Shown here piece after piece: positions 33,204 through 51,000 of a stretch of DNA of 64,000 nucleotides (within the stretch, counting starts at the first letter, position 1; the number at the start of each line of letters is the position of its first letter). This stretch comes from Branchiostoma floridae. Lineage: Eukaryota > Chordata > Leptocardii > Amphioxiformes > Branchiostomatidae. Below the pieces are notes generated by a model that worked only from the letters and a program-made list of their open reading frames with translations, searched no databases and was not told the DNA's origin. Both the position numbers and the translations under genes were made by a program. Location of the stretch: assembly GCF_000003815.2 (NCBI RefSeq), contig NC_049979.1, forward strand, positions 33,932,650 to 33,996,649, given 5' to 3'.

Positions 33204-34189
33204 TTTTCTGAAGTATTAGCTTGTATAATATTTACTAGATTGTTAATGCTGTTAAACTAGATAAGATTAGATTAGTTGTAGTTGTTAGACTTTCGCAATA
33301 GTACATAGTTCAACTCCCATGTATACACAGATGGCCATACATTGTACCTGTTACAATTATCGCGCAATAAAGTTCTTCTTCTATTATTTTCAACGTCCAT
33401 GTAAAGTTCTCCAAGAATTTCTGTCAGTCAATCTGACATGTTCATACGGTCGCCGATTCCAGACGGAGTCTATATGGTAACTTGCCCTATAGTATTTAGA
33501 AAGATACTCTATGAGTGGAATTTCTTATATTCTGTGCCTCCATGGCGCCAGGCGCAGGTACGTTTATGCCGTTCAATGAGCAGAACAAATGCGTCGACTG
33601 CAATTGGTAATTTGGTCACGTCCATTACCTACCCTACCACGTACCCCACCTTGATACGTTTATGGATATTTCCAGTCGTAGATCAACTGATCGACATATT
33701 AGTAACATTCCAGCGTAAGTCATTGTAGTTAAAAAAACGAAAAAAAAACAGGCGAAGCATTTAGTGAAGGGAAGTGTCGATCCCTGAGCGCAGTAAACTG
33801 TTCTAGTCTTTTTGAAACACAGTTGGCAGCCATGACAGCACGTTGTTTCTTTGTACAATGGATACGCATGTTTTCCCTCCTTTGAGGAACAGATCGGAGG
33901 CAATGTTAGAAAAATAGAAACGCTTGAGAGCTGAGCCACCGCGGAATGACTTCTGCATGAAATGATGCCAAACCTGTTTCGTTAAGGCTACTATGATTTA
34001 AATAATTGGCATGTTAAACTTTCACTTTCATATGGGCGGTGGGGATAAATACACATGACAGCTTGTTTATATCATAAGTAGCAGTATAATTTTCTATTTC
34101 AGTCAAAATTCAATTACGATGTATTTCAGTCAACTACGACGTACTTTTGCGAACTACGACGTACGTAGTTCACTAAACTGGCCCCTAAC
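33204..34189. other. LINE 3' UTR, then unassigned sequence
   Basis: The first 170 bp is the 3' end of the preceding LINE. Beyond that I see no gene: the frames at 33438-33728 and 33634-33939 overlap on opposite strands and carry no motif. At 34128-34170 the word ACTACGACGTA is repeated. Confidence 0.35.
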
Positions 34190-34421
34190 TCCTGCCATAT
34201 CGAACCCATACACAAGTCAGGTGATACCTCATACCCAAAGAAATACGTACCGGGGAATTTCCACCATGAGCTGTATGGGGAAATTGTTCTCTTCTATTTT
34301 GAATACTCGTCTTGTGAACTGTGAACAACAGAACAGCATTTTCAAACCACAACAAGCCTGTTTTAGAAAAGAAAATAGTACTGCTATTTTGACTATGATA
34401 CTTGAAAATCAAATGCATACT
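34190..34421 (+). pseudogene. Reverse transcriptase fragment of a LINE
   Basis: Encodes NTYRGISTMSCMGKLFSSIL, then NTRLVN and QACFRKENSTAILTMILEN. This is RT motif 1-2 (YRGISLxSxxGKLFxxIL...QxGFRxxxST). No catalytic YxDD follows. It is an isolated remnant. The sequence to 35358 shows nothing else recognised. Confidence 0.65.
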
Positions 34422-35371
34422 TAGCGGTCAAACCATATAACACATGTAACGTTAGTATATCAACAGTTCTTATCGTAAGGTATTCATAGATTAATTATGC
34501 CATTACAATATAACGTTAGATCATTAGGTAAACATTTAAAAAAACGCTGAAGATGTACAGCATCATTCACTACTAACGACGTATGCGGACATCACTAAAA
34601 AGGAGATCCCCGATGGGAAATCTAAAAGATTTGGAACAAACAAACAAACATAGTATTCGATGATTAAGGTGTTTGAGGTATGCAAATAATCAGGGTTGAA
34701 TTTGTTTGTCGTTATGACGCAGGCAGCTTTGTAGGTCCGTGACAATTAACGTCACGATCTTCTTGTTCGTCACACATTTAGACTGATGTTTACATGTGAG
34801 CATAATGAAGGAGGGCAAAATCACTTTTTGCATGTTCCCTAGTAACGTTAGTAATGTGTCAACGGATGTTTGCCTATTTTAGTGGCTGGAAAGCCTCTTA
34901 TCCATAATGTCGGCAATTTGATTACTACATTCGATATTTCAATTGGAAATTACAACGGGGGATGCACTACGGTCCTTCCTTATCACGTGTCAGGTTAGTT
35001 TCTTTGCTTTCAAAAAACTGTTTTGACAAATACAATACCCAAGTGATCAGGCGACGAATGACCTCTGACCTTCATCTCTATCTCCAATGGTGTATTGTCA
35101 TGTACCTATTACTGTAAAGTCATGCGTTGCGATTATAAGGAAATTTCTGTCTTCTGTTATAAAAACGATATTAAAACCATTCAAAGGATGACACCATGAA
35201 TGAAAACTATAACGTTGAATACAATAAGTACATATCCCTAGTATCCCCCCTGCTACCTGAATGGTATAATCCGATTAAAAAGTTGAAGAGGACAGAGCGC
35301 GCGAAGCGGCCTCCCCACTTACAAATCTACTCGACCAAATTCCTCTGCTCTAGCGCAACAGTGAAAACAAG

Positions 35372-35561
35372 ATGCCTCCGAAGAAGAAGAAACCCCAGAG
35401 GAACGGTTTCTGGGTGTACATGCAGGATGCAGGAGATGATTCCGGAATACAAGCGGCAGGGGTACCAGATGCCGAACGGCATGGTCGGACGTGAGTATGA
35501 ACGGCAGGCCAAGGAACTAAAAGAAGAGTGCTGCTGCCACGGGTGGTCGTCTGGACTGTAA
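35372..35561 (+). pseudogene. Maelstrom-like HMG-box fragment, broken
   Basis: From ATG 35372 one frame gives MPPKKKKPQRNGFWVYMQ. A second frame continues EMIPEYKRQGYQMPNGMVG, then EYERQAKELKEE. This resembles the N-terminal HMG-like box of Maelstrom, a piRNA-pathway protein. The frame change falls at ATGCAGGATGCAGG (35420-35433), a 7-bp tandem duplication. About 20 residues of the box's middle appear to be missing after MVG. It is probably a pseudogene or partial duplicate; the functional gene would be elsewhere. The identification rests on pattern only. Confidence 0.45.
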
Positions 35562-35834
35562 GGGCAGACCTTTAGCTGTAAGTTGGGCATCTGCAATTGT
35601 GGGGTTTATAGAAAACCCAGTGCTGTCTACCAGGCCATTCCACCAGGCCAGGCTACTAGGCCATGCAAACGTACCTTCTCACGGTACATCCCTCAGGACT
35701 TTATGGGACACTGTTTGGGAGTTATCGAAACAGTTTTTGAGATAAATAAAAGGAAAAGTTTCAGAACAATTTTGGAAAAATATTTTGGCAACAAGTTAGG
35801 ACCATTGTAGTAGTAGTAATAGTATCCATTATTT

Positions 35835-36400
35835 GATTATACTGCTGCTGGGATCCCTGACACAGGGGTAGGCAGCCGTCGGATAGTCTTCACACCGCGC
35901 TTCCATGCGGCTCTGCCCAGCGGGTTACCCGTTAGACTGCACACCTTAATGTCCCTCGTAGGATTTCATTGGTCTACAACGACCTCTGTTGCCTGACAAT
36001 TTCATTTTGGTGATGGAGTTGATGCAGTCACTACATCTTTCTACATGTCGGAACCACCTGAGACGGTGAGACGGCAACACTGAGGTGATGTCCGGGATGC
36101 CAAGTTTATTAAGTAGGGTAGATGACGGAGTCTCATCCTGGGGTTTGGCACCATCTGATCACGGCTCGGTCATTGCGGCGCAACCGCTGTAGATCTGAGG
36201 CAGTAGGGGCCCAGGTTTCACTCCCGTGGAGCATGGCTACACGTAAACAGGAGTCAAACACCTTGCCACGGGTTTTGAAGGATAGGTGCTTGGAGGTAAG
36301 GATGGGCAGGAGCTTCTTGAATTTACCCCAGGCAACACAGGATCTGGTAGTGACGGCAAGCTCACATCCGCCACCAGCACAGAGCATGTCCCCAAGGTAA
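35835..36400 (-). pseudogene. LINE ORF2 C-terminal fragment, minus strand
   Basis: Encodes WGKFKKLLPILTSKHLSFKT, then GKVFDSCLRVAMLHGSETWA and RLRRNDRAVIRWCQ, the well-known post-RT segment of many LINEs. A shifted frame then gives LGIPDITSVLPSHRLRWFRH. The tail near 35810-35830 is rich in ACTACT on this strand. It is truncated and frameshifted. Confidence 0.75.
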
Positions 36401-36460
36401 CAGAAGCTGGCTTAAGCGTGTGAAAAGGGACATCATGATAGCATGATAAGTACGCACGTT

Positions 36461-36555
36461 TAGCCTGAATTCCAACCTTGTAAGATGTCGTCTGCACTGA
36501 CAAGGCAACAGGTATTGGGAGCTGAGTAAAGCTAACAAGACTGGCATCCAGGTTA
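36461..36555. mobile_element. Degenerate TAGCCTG-type hairpin
   Basis: TAGCCTGAATTCCAACCTTG at the left and CAAGACTGGCATCCAGGTTA at the right form an imperfect inverted repeat. The arm resembles that of 30909-31004. Confidence 0.5.
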
Positions 36556-38171
36556 AGGTAATTTTGGAGTAGGTGCTAAGGACATATTGAGTAGACATTA
36601 TGCAGTACCTAATCTGTGCTGAATCCCTCTCCTCGCAATAAATACTAAAATAATCCACACCTATAACATTTAATAGCAACAATTAAATTTAATAATGCTT
36701 CACCACCAAGTAAATAGTGCGACCCTGCAAACCAAGTAGCTTATAACCGAATTCTATGTAGTCCGCATATCATTTCTTATTAGTATTATAACATTACATA
36801 ACAAAAAAGTACATAACATGTTATCATTTGCTGAAATCTGTACTACATGCACAATCATATCAACAGATGTTACCAAACTTGACCTGCATTTGACATAAGG
36901 TTTGTTTAGTATAGTTTCTTATGTTTAAACTATTGTATGGTTGTTGAAAACTTGAAAAGAAAAACAGTCATTGCATCACGGAAACAACGTTTAAGTTCAC
37001 CCTTTAGGGTGATCTTGTTGTTACATGTATGCTCTCAAGAGATCAACATTCCATTGATTTACTTCTGTTCTTGAAATGTAATAGTACATACGTGACTGAG
37101 ACAGATTAAACAATGATTTATCGACTTTGAAGTCCTGTTCAGGTCCTTGCTGACGAATATTTAAAATCAACATGTCCAAAACCAAACCAAAGGTACGAAA
37201 GATACCAATAAAGACGGTGATACTGTTGTCATCTTTGATTAGTCATGATGATATTAATTGTTAATCTTAAAGACTTATCACCAGCAATGATGCTGTTAAA
37301 GGTAAATTAAAATACCACCTACTTATCACGAACAATGAACTCTTGGATAATCTATAATCTGTATAGGCTGTCTAGCTACAGAGCAATACAGTATTGCTGA
37401 CGTGCAGATGTTTAAGTCCGTGCAAATCTACACTGCCGTGACGTTTTAAGGCTTAAGCTTTTGTTTTGATTCCATCAAAATCCAAACTTCTTTTATAGCG
37501 ACATTTCCATGCTAATGATTGATTTCACTTGAACGACAGACAAATGCGTCAATGGATATCGGCGGATTTACTTCTAACGGCGTTTACCGCCATGCCTCTT
37601 CACCAGGTTGGCTTTACCACGCTTGTGGTCTGGTTCCACGGGAATGGGCGTCTACTCTCCATCATCCCTACAACAATTCAAACAAATGAATTGAAGTATT
37701 CTATTAGATCTCAAAATGACACACTTTCCTACTCAATATCATTCATTAGTAATATAACGTTAGTAGTGAGTAGTGCCAACAAGAAAGTAAGGCGTTGTAG
37801 GAGTTATAGGGCCATAAGATGACATTTACAGACAAGGCTTCTCACTGCCACACCTACCACACAGAAGAGGTAACAGGAACCTAGCCATGAAGAGATGTCT
37901 GCTTTGTATTAACGATGCAAAAGCATCAAGATTTATGAATAGTCCGGCACCATCGCTGTTAAGACTATTGAACATTGTGAAATGAATTAGATGAAATTGG
38001 TTCATACATTATAAGCTTGCCAGTATCAAATCCTACGCTAATTTAGCGCCGAAGCATTATTCTAATACTACTGTTAATATTTTCTAATGTGTAATACCTT
38101 GTGTGTTAGTCAAGTGCAATATGATTTTTTGTACAGAAGGCACAATTCACCCCTTGGCTGCAATGCCTTTT
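36556..38171. other. Intergenic DNA
   Basis: AT-rich sequence with no recognised gene or repeat; short frames such as 37529-37822 carry no motif. Confidence 0.4.
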
Positions 38172-38177
38172 TTTATT
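38172..38177 (-). terminator. Polyadenylation signal of the oxidase gene
   Basis: AATAAA on the minus strand, about 33 bases past the TGA stop at 38210-38212. Confidence 0.6.
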
Positions 38178-38209
38178 GATAAACCATTTTGATTTTGCTA
38201 CAATTGGTC

Positions 38210-42848
<4,639 letters not shown>

Positions 42849-45800
42849 GACGACTACTTGATGGTTTACCACAATAAACCGATGGCTGAAAGGGTAAAAT
42901 GCAGGAGTTGGTATGTGGACTCTACCCAGACTGGCTACGCCCACTTGGTTGATGTTTTGGGAAGTTGCTAGTATGTGATTGGATGTATATTTAGAGTCAT
43001 AACAATGCCACCGTATGGACCAGCTTATGGAGTGGCCATGTTTACAAGTTTCAATCCTGATTTTAAATTTGACTTCTTTTTGTTATGTTTCCTGTATTAT
43101 GTCACGTTAAGGTTAAACTTTTGATTCACTCGTTTGGCAGTATCATTTTATGTTATCTGAGTTAAATCTGGTTTTGACTTTTGTACAATCTTTATGTTTA
43201 TGTTACTTAAGTGATTTGGTTTCATAGAAATTTATGTATGATTATGTTATTGAAGTTAATTTGGTTTTGTTGAACTTTATGTATGATTTATGTCCGGGGT
43301 TCTCCCCCCCAGGGGGCTTTGATAAACGCCGTCAGGCAATATGCTTTCAGCCTGGTTAAATGGTTTACACACAATCACATATACAGTTGCCAGAACGTAC
43401 CTCATAGTAAAACATTATTACCTGCTTTATTATAGTCTAAAACCCGAAAAAAAGCTATAAAGACCCCCCTCTCACGGCTCGCGGTATGTATGGCCCAAAT
43501 GGATGACGATTGTTTTTGAAAAAGTAGATGTTCCTCTCTCCAGCAACATTAAAACCAATCACCAGAGCCACTGCGCATAGCAGATAATGTGGCTTAAAAA
43601 TGACTAAAATTCACAGAGATGAAAACTCTGCTTTCCGTGGTTCTGCTAAACCCCTAGTACATCCACCCCATAGTACAACTTCAATGCTTAAACTTTAACT
43701 TTTGGTTCTGTAAAACTAGAGAACCCATGCTACGCATAAAACACAAAACTTATGTTTGGATCTTCATCAGAATAATCAGGGTAGCCTTCGCAATTTCAGT
43801 AATTTTCAGCCATAAATTGTTTGATTTTCAAGGGTCTCTGAGGGGAGTCCCAGAACGCCATAACGAAAAATAGCTGCAGGGTTTTAATTATATGGCTGCT
43901 CATAGTTCCACATACCTATCACACATACAAAGTATGAACCGATTTGGCCGACCCCCATCTTCCGACCTCTGCCTGGTTTTCTCATGCAATGACTCTTAAA
44001 TGCTGTGTTGGTAGCGAAAAGCCCGTGGGCACTGATAAAAGGTGATATTGCTCTGCCATTGTCATTTCTTTTACCCATTCCATGCGGCAGTTGGTCGTCG
44101 TACCATTTCTTTGTGGGAGGGATAGGTCCATTGTGGCAATGCGGTCACTGATGCGCCCGTAGTTAAGCACATAGTTGATCTTGTATACTGAGTTATATTT
44201 TACAAATTTTAGACGTTTCTAACGACTACAGTAGCACAAAAACGCATTGTCATTCGCCCGTATAATTTTCTTTGTGTGCCAGGTAAAAGCACTTCGCACG
44301 ATCATGTGATTGCCATGTAAAATAGCTGCCACGGAATCTTATTTTGATGGAGTGAAAACACAACATATCTTGCATTGCACGAGATGCGTGTGAATCGCGT
44401 ACAACTGCGCATGCGTGAGCATTGAAACAAACGAGACAGCAAAATGTCCTATAGGTTTCTCTTATTCCAACACATGGCAAATACGAGAGCAAACTGCGCA
44501 AGGTTCTGCAGCTAAACTTACAGAAACTGTTTAAAGCCTAGGCTTGTGGCTGCATATTTTACGGCACCGATACAATCGATTCTACATGCCAACTGATAAT
44601 GAGAAGTCAACCGTCTCTGTTTCTATGAATTTGTGGAGCAAACGTTTCAATGCAGTCTTTTAACGATCGGAAAGGTGTCTCCAAAACTTGTCAGCAAAAT
44701 CTAACGTTCCAGTAGCGATTTTACATGCCTGAATGTTTCAGCGCTTTTAACGTTGACGTGTAAATGAAGTAGAGTTGTCAAAAAGCATGAAAGAAGCTGT
44801 AAATAAGCTTACTGAGTTCCTGCAGCACCAAAACTCGGTGACGTCCCAACTCGGACGGGTGTTCTTTCAAAAATGAAAGGGTGCGGTCTAAGCACGCAAT
44901 CTGCTTTGACCGATCGTTTGGTTCAACCAATCTCTGTGTCTGATAGGAATACCGGTATATTCCGTACATTCGATACATTCCACCCTTTAGGTATCCAATC
45001 AGCGTCTTCGTTACTAAAACTGCACCGTCACGAGGCTTCTAGGTATCTACGAAGCTACAGATGCATAATTTTGTCAGGAATTTTACGAAGAACTGGGGAA
45101 GGGATAGAAAAGCCCATAACTTTCTGATTAAGTTGTTTCATTGTCACATGTTTTGTGCTACACAGTTGAAAAGTTGCTAGGAAGAAATGCTATATCTAGT
45201 AACTCTAGACTAGGTTTTATTCATCAACCCAAACGCTACCTATTGTACCTGGGGTACAACAACTACAGTAGAAGCCGTTTAATTGCACACCCAATTTGCC
45301 GGCGTATTTCGTGCAATTACCCGGCGTGTGCAATAATGCGAAGTTACCCAGTTGGAACGTATACTGTATACGTTACAGCGTACTGTACACTGTGATACGT
45401 CAATGGTTACGGGTAAGACCAGAGAGGTGTCCTGTCTAATGCTGGGACAGGTTTGACTGACAACACTATGGAAGTAAAGTACACTACGTGTCCAGAGGGT
45501 AGATACTGTCAGATCAGTGACACTGACAGTTGATGATCACGAAAGCACCGCACCACCAAAAGTGACTGCTATGTCCGTCTGTAGGACCCGAGTCGGTGTG
45601 TGGTGTCCGACTGGCTGCCAAGAACTTAAAACCACTACAAATATTTTCTCCTTAACGCAAAAGTATTTCCCCGTGACTACAGTAATTAGACAACTGAGCG
45701 GATAGAGAACAATAGCCTCGAGTAATAGATTGATGATGGCAAATGAAAACAAGACATCCAATACCAGGGAATGAATTGCAGTCCGTTTTCTCCATAGCTG

Positions 45801-45863
45801 CTTGGCCGAATATTCCCTATACTCTGTTCCTAGTAAGTTTGCGGGTTCCCATGCAAGCGTGAT
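42849..45863. other. Intergenic region between oxidase and transporter genes
   Basis: Contains dispersed repeat B (reverse) at 43868-43975 with a short degraded frame (43982-44170, minus). An NRF1-like GCGCATGCG lies near 44407. A repeat at 45264-45540 begins CAGTAGAAGCCGTTTAATTG; its GATCAGTGACACTGACAG end recurs in reverse near 58380 and 59737. The minus-strand frame at 45537-45935 is hydrophobic but has no homologue I recognise. Confidence 0.4.
43868..43975 (-). repeat. Dispersed repeat B, copy 2
   Basis: The reverse complement matches 23577-23690 over about 100 bp, including GGAAGATGGGGGTCGGCCAA and AATTAAAACCCT. Confidence 0.55.
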
Positions 45864-46003
45864 TAATAAAGTCACTAACCAAGACAAGAAAGTGCCTCTG
45901 TGTCCTCCTACGCTATTTGCCGAAGAGGACGACAAGACTAGGCAGCTACCGTAGGTTTGGACTTCAGGAACAGGAGAGTGTCTCAGGCGATGATGGTCTA
46001 GCC

Positions 46004-47492
46004 ATGTCCAACTCGAGTGTCCCGTACTTCAACGCTCTAACGCTAGATGGCATCTACAAAGGGGACCCGTCGCTCCCGCTATCGCCGCCGGGAAAACTGT
46101 ATGAATGTCAGGTAAATGTCAGGTAAAATTCTTATCTAACCCAGGGCATCAAGTACAGCTTTAAGCTAATATAAATAATGTGCTATTTGCCAGGTCAAAA
46201 GTCTTCTTAAGATCTTAGAAATCAATTCTAACAGTCCAAAGTTGACTTCTCTGCATAATACATGTAGATCTGGTCTTTCGGACACCATTCTCTCAAGCTC
46301 CTTCTCCACAAAGAAAGGGACTCCAGGTACAGCTGACTACGTTTTCTTATAAAGCACTACGTTTACCGTGACGCTAAGGTAATGAGCACAATGAACAATG
46401 ATCATAGCGTCCCCTATGTTTAAGTCTCTACCAGACTACTGCTGCGCTAGCTATACTCGCTTGGCCACCAACTTTTAACATTTGCCCGCGCTCAGTTAGT
46501 GGGAAATGTTACCCTTCCGGTGGACTGACTCTCCTGGCCAATCATATGATTATTTGCCCTATTTTTAACGAATTTTATTATCCACAACCCCTTACTTAGG
46601 AAGACCTAGTGGAGGCTACCTCTATTCGCTCTTTTCATAAGTCATACAAAGTGGTAACGAACTCGGTGGGTAACGTTATGGGACAAAATGACTTGTATTT
46701 TTTCTGCATGAAAAATGGAGATATTGTTTAGGTGTGTCTGTCTGACTGTGTGTGTGTGTTCCGTTATTTTTTTCGTTAGCATAACTCAGAAGCCTATGGA
46801 TGGTTTGCGATGATATTTGGTATGCGGGTAGTTGGGAGGATAGATATCAAGATTGATTTTGGGACCCTAGTATGTGACCTTGTTACTGTAGCAGAACGTC
46901 TGTTTCTGTTTCTTTTGATTTAGACCTGCTATGGTCTTTTAATTTTGTGGCAGCAGGTAGCTTTTTATGTGAGGAAAAGTGGTACAGCGTTTGCTAGAGA
47001 AGTTTATTTCGTCATTTGACTAAGTGAGAAAGATAATTTGAAAACAAAACGTATCGCTCGCTATGATTTTTTGTGTGATTTTTTTTTACGAAATAAGTGA
47101 CCAGTCGGCAGTTGGAAAATGTTTTCCAACTAGTTGAAAATATGACAACTTACAATTTCTTTCTTTATTATATTTTTCGATTTAGATATAGAAAAGAATG
47201 AGAAGAAATCCGCCAGATGCAGCAGGTGAAGTAGGACAGAAGCGAGTCTGGGTCAGCAGTTTGCTAATTTGCCTGAGCGAACTGTTCGAACGCGTTGCGT
47301 ATTATGGGATACTATCCAACATGGCGGACTATTTGAGGTCACCATGCTTCTCCCAGCGTTACCATGACCCACTGACCATCTTGTGGGTTTTTATGGCAGT
47401 CGCTTACATACTGACAATCATCGGTGGTTGGCTAGCAGATATCTACAACCGGTTCTGTATAATTCTAACCAGTCTTTGTGTCTACTTTGTTG
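46004..47492 (+). CDS. POT/SLC15-family proton-coupled transporter, first two coding exons
   Basis: Exon 1 (46004-46111, possibly extending upstream to about 45864) encodes a hydrophilic N terminus ending LYECQ before donor CAG|GTAAAT. Exon 2 (47192-47492), after acceptor GATATAG, encodes KRVWVSSLLICLSELFERVA, then YYGILSNM, TM2 FMAVAYILTIIGGWLAD and YFVG before GTGAGT. The ExxER...YYG signature and GGWLAD loop are diagnostic of the proton-coupled oligopeptide transporter family, where ExxER acts in proton coupling. The protein would import peptides or other small solutes across a membrane. Only TM1-TM3 is found; no later exon is recognised in the following 16 kb. Either a very long intron follows or the gene is truncated. 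The acceptor one step upstream (GATTTAG) would place a stop, so GATATAG was chosen. Confidence 0.72.
46700..47050 (+). repeat. Dispersed repeat C, copy 3 (diverged)
   Basis: CATAACTCAGAAGCCTATGG, then TGATATTTGGTATGCGGGTA, TTTTGGGACCCTAG and CTGTAGCAGAACG follow the same order as the 23745 copy. It lies in intron 1 of the transporter gene, after a short GT run. Confidence 0.5.
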
Positions 47493-47829
47493 GTGAGTTG
47501 TGAAGTTCAGAATGATGCTTTTTTTTCAAAAACCATTCAGTGACTTTGATATTACCCACCACTGATGGGAACTTCGTTTGAATAATCGAATCGATGTTTT
47601 ACATGTATCGCTTATGTCATCATAATTCAACATTCCTAACTACATTCATCCATAACAACAATAAAAACTATTAAAGCGTTCATTTAAGAAGCGTAAAAGC
47701 AAACATTGGAAAGATTCCCAACCATACAATTTACGATGACTATGTATTGTTTGCATTCCCCGCAAAAAACAAAATCTATAACACCGTACACTGTGGGATT
47801 GACAATGAACTAACTAATAAACTTGTTAC

Positions 47830-48045
47830 CTTTAACGCTAGTTCACCATTATCTGCGGGGTACCTATATCCGTTGTTTTTTTAAAAACATGGTATTTAGA
47901 TATATCAATTTGACGGACGGTGGTTTCAAATTGCAATATTTCAATATATGAAACATATTGCAGTTTGAAGCCACCATCCGTCGACTAGAATATAGGTTAT
48001 AGCTAAAGGTTACCCCAAGGATACAGTTGAACTAACGTTAGAACA
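47830..48045. mobile_element. Foldback MITE
   Basis: A central hairpin pairs TTGACGGACGGTGGTTTCAA (about 47910) with its near complement ending CCGTCG (about 47985). Outer imperfect arms pair AACGCTAGTTCACC...GGGGTACC with GGTTACCCC...GTTGAACTAACGTT. It is non-coding. Confidence 0.65.
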
Positions 48046-51000
48046 CTCGTTCTCATTGAAATGTCGAAAATGGAATTTTTTTGGTCGAAAAACAAAACGG
48101 CTTTATTTTCAGTGAAAACTACGTGGTTGTTTAGGAAAATTCCTCCTTTAACCATAGCCAAAAAATGGCAACTTATTATTTTCGGTCCCATTGGTAATGC
48201 ATTACAGGGCAGGTAACAAACTTTACCGGTAACGTTTGTTACAACAGTAGACTTTACCCTGTTTGCTTCGAAAGGACTCACCTTATTGACTACATCATTT
48301 AGGTATAAGTGGACGTCCCTAGGAGAATTTAAAAAGTGGGAAGCTTTTTTACACCAGGTCAAATAGAAAGCTTAGACAGCATCGAACAATGGTAACGTTT
48401 GTTACAGTCATTTCTGTGCATCATTTTGTTAAGTATAAAAATGGCAGCCAACAACCCTTTCTTATTTCTTTGGAAAGCCACAAAAACTGTACAGCGTCAC
48501 AAAAACGTCTAGTCTTATACGTGGATAATATAACCGTGGCAACCATCGTACTCGTGGTGGTAACAGGCGACAGGCATAAACCTCCTCACACAGCCTCCAA
48601 CGCCGATCAGTGATAGTAACGATCTGACGTAATCGGGCAAAGGGCCTGGGTAGCTGGTTTAACCTGCCGAACAATCATTCTGGGAACTGAATTGTTACAT
48701 TTTTAGCTACTATTTGAATTCTTTGTGTCTTCTCAGGCGACAGCCATTTTTTAGGGGGTGAAATCCCACCCGTGGCTATAATAATCTTCCAAGCCATCAA
48801 CCAATATGAATTTTGTGGTACCAGTGACTTTGTCTAAAATTTGCTGCATATCAAGTCGCAAAGGCAGGCGACAGCATTTTTTTTACATTCAAATGACAAC
48901 GAGCCCTATGTGTTATGGCATCATAACAAACATGAAATGGGGCCCTCTAATTGGTCGACATCACCTGACTATATGATGATAAGAGAGAAACATTTCCAAG
49001 TAACAAGCACATTAAATTTATTAGCCCAAGGAGGTGATTAGATTGACTTTTAGATATTTTTACTGGAACCTAGGATTTTAATCAAGATTTCTTCCTGGAA
49101 CAAACCTCATCTCTCTGTCCTGCGTGGTAACCGCTACCATCTGGGGTTGAGCCCTGATCTGGCAGGTAAGGACTAGCCCAACTCCCTAGGTCTGCTGGGA
49201 GGAGCTCCGAGTGAGTTTGTGTTAATGCTAAGGTCACGTTTCCAAAGCAGTCCCATTGGGATGTTTGACAAAGGAAAAATAAAAGTGTTTACCAAGAAAT
49301 ATGTACAACTCAGGCTGAAGACTACTTTTTTTACATTTCTGTGTGTTCTGTTGGCATTTATATTACGTCTTGTTCTGGAAAGCTGTCTGACCTGCCCTGT
49401 CAGTTGGAAAGTTGACCATATCAACACAGGAGCAGGGGTCTGGAGCCTGTCAGTCAGACATCATAGTTACAATGTATTCTACTTGGCAGCCCTTTGTTCA
49501 AGCAAAACAGGAGAAGAGCAAGGGGGTTGTCATGGGCCTAGACAGATAGGCAAGTTCAGGCAAATGTATGCCAGACTTGCTGGTGTGACTAATGAAGATT
49601 TTCTTGGAGTATGGGCCAACCCAAGAAGATTACCAAGCCTCTGGGGCTGAGGTTTGCACATTGTACGTATGAACACACGGATAGGTACAGACGTGTACTC
49701 GATGAACACCAAATGAATACGATGGCTGATCCATATTTCGGGTGGCCCATGATGGCAAAAGTTTGAAGATCATGCTATGGAATCTGCAATAGACCAGTAA
49801 GCAATAGAAACAGCGGGAGGAAACCATTTTTTTAATCAATCAAAAATAAGCTTTGCATATGCTTTGCATTCATCAAAAATGCGTTAATCATGAGATCAGC
49901 ATACATGTATGTTGGGTATGACAGAAATACGCTCGGAACAAGCCATGCATATACACACCTACAGCGAGAAAAACAGTTTTGCACACTGCACATGAACCTC
50001 ATACACAATGAATGTGCTGGATTGTTACACGTACATGATGTATAATTCAATTTATTCCAAAAAGTTCCAAATGTTAGGTGTACGGCTGGACAGAATTTGA
50101 CAGAATTTCATACGGACCTCATGCAGACTTGAAAATATACACAAGTTTGCTCCTTCCCATAGTAATGGCTGCCTTTAAGATGAATCCAACAGTCAATTGT
50201 GTTGGGAAAAATGTACCATGTTTCTTGCATCTTCTACACACATGAAGTAACTTAAAGGGTAAATCTATTCTCTAACACCATGAAATTAATGTAGCAAGGC
50301 ATGTTACTTCATAATTTGTACTTTGATGGACAATTCAGTCTGCATTTGGGCTGAAGAATTCTGCGGCCAAATGCAGAATTCTGTGCAGAATTCTCAGAAC
50401 TGAGCTAGTTCGGATGACCTGCCGATGTTAGCTACGTAATTGTCATCATGTACTATGTCATATTCTAGAATACTAAATTTCAATTTCAAACTATGTCATA
50501 ATAATCAGTTTTCCGGATTTAGAGTGTTTTTCCGGATTTACATTTGAATGCATAGTGTCAACTGTTCTTAGTATCATCTCAAGTTTTTCTCAACCTAACA
50601 GACTTAACAATCTTATCTTAAAATTCTTAACCTAATGAAAGTTAATTCATCATGATAAACTTCTGTTAAAAATTTCTGAGATCTTTGCAAACTTTTGTCT
50701 ATCGAAGATATTCAAAGTTGTCCACTGGACTGATGCGCCATGAAGTGGCAAGTGCTATGCACTAGTTGGAAACTAAAGGACTTTGAGAGTGATTTAGTCA
50801 TTCAAAGCTTTCAATGCATTGTTGAAGAAAACCAAAAATTTGTACATTCTGTTTGTCCTGAACAATGCTAATAAATCACCAATCCCGTATGGGGTACATG
50901 TACACTCCCTCCTTACTCCCTTCTTGTTTCCTTGGCATTTGACTCAACATGTTTCCAAAAGAGTCACAATTCTTCTCTCAATCAATTTCTAGAATAATGC

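Noticed and set aside
45537..45935. 132-codon hydrophobic minus-strand frame
   Set aside because: It overlaps a repeat and the 5' side of the transporter exon; no family or splice support was seen.
49219..49650. 143-codon plus-strand frame
   Set aside because: It has a membrane-like stretch but no recognised motif, no splice context and a mixed composition; kept only as part of the unassigned region.
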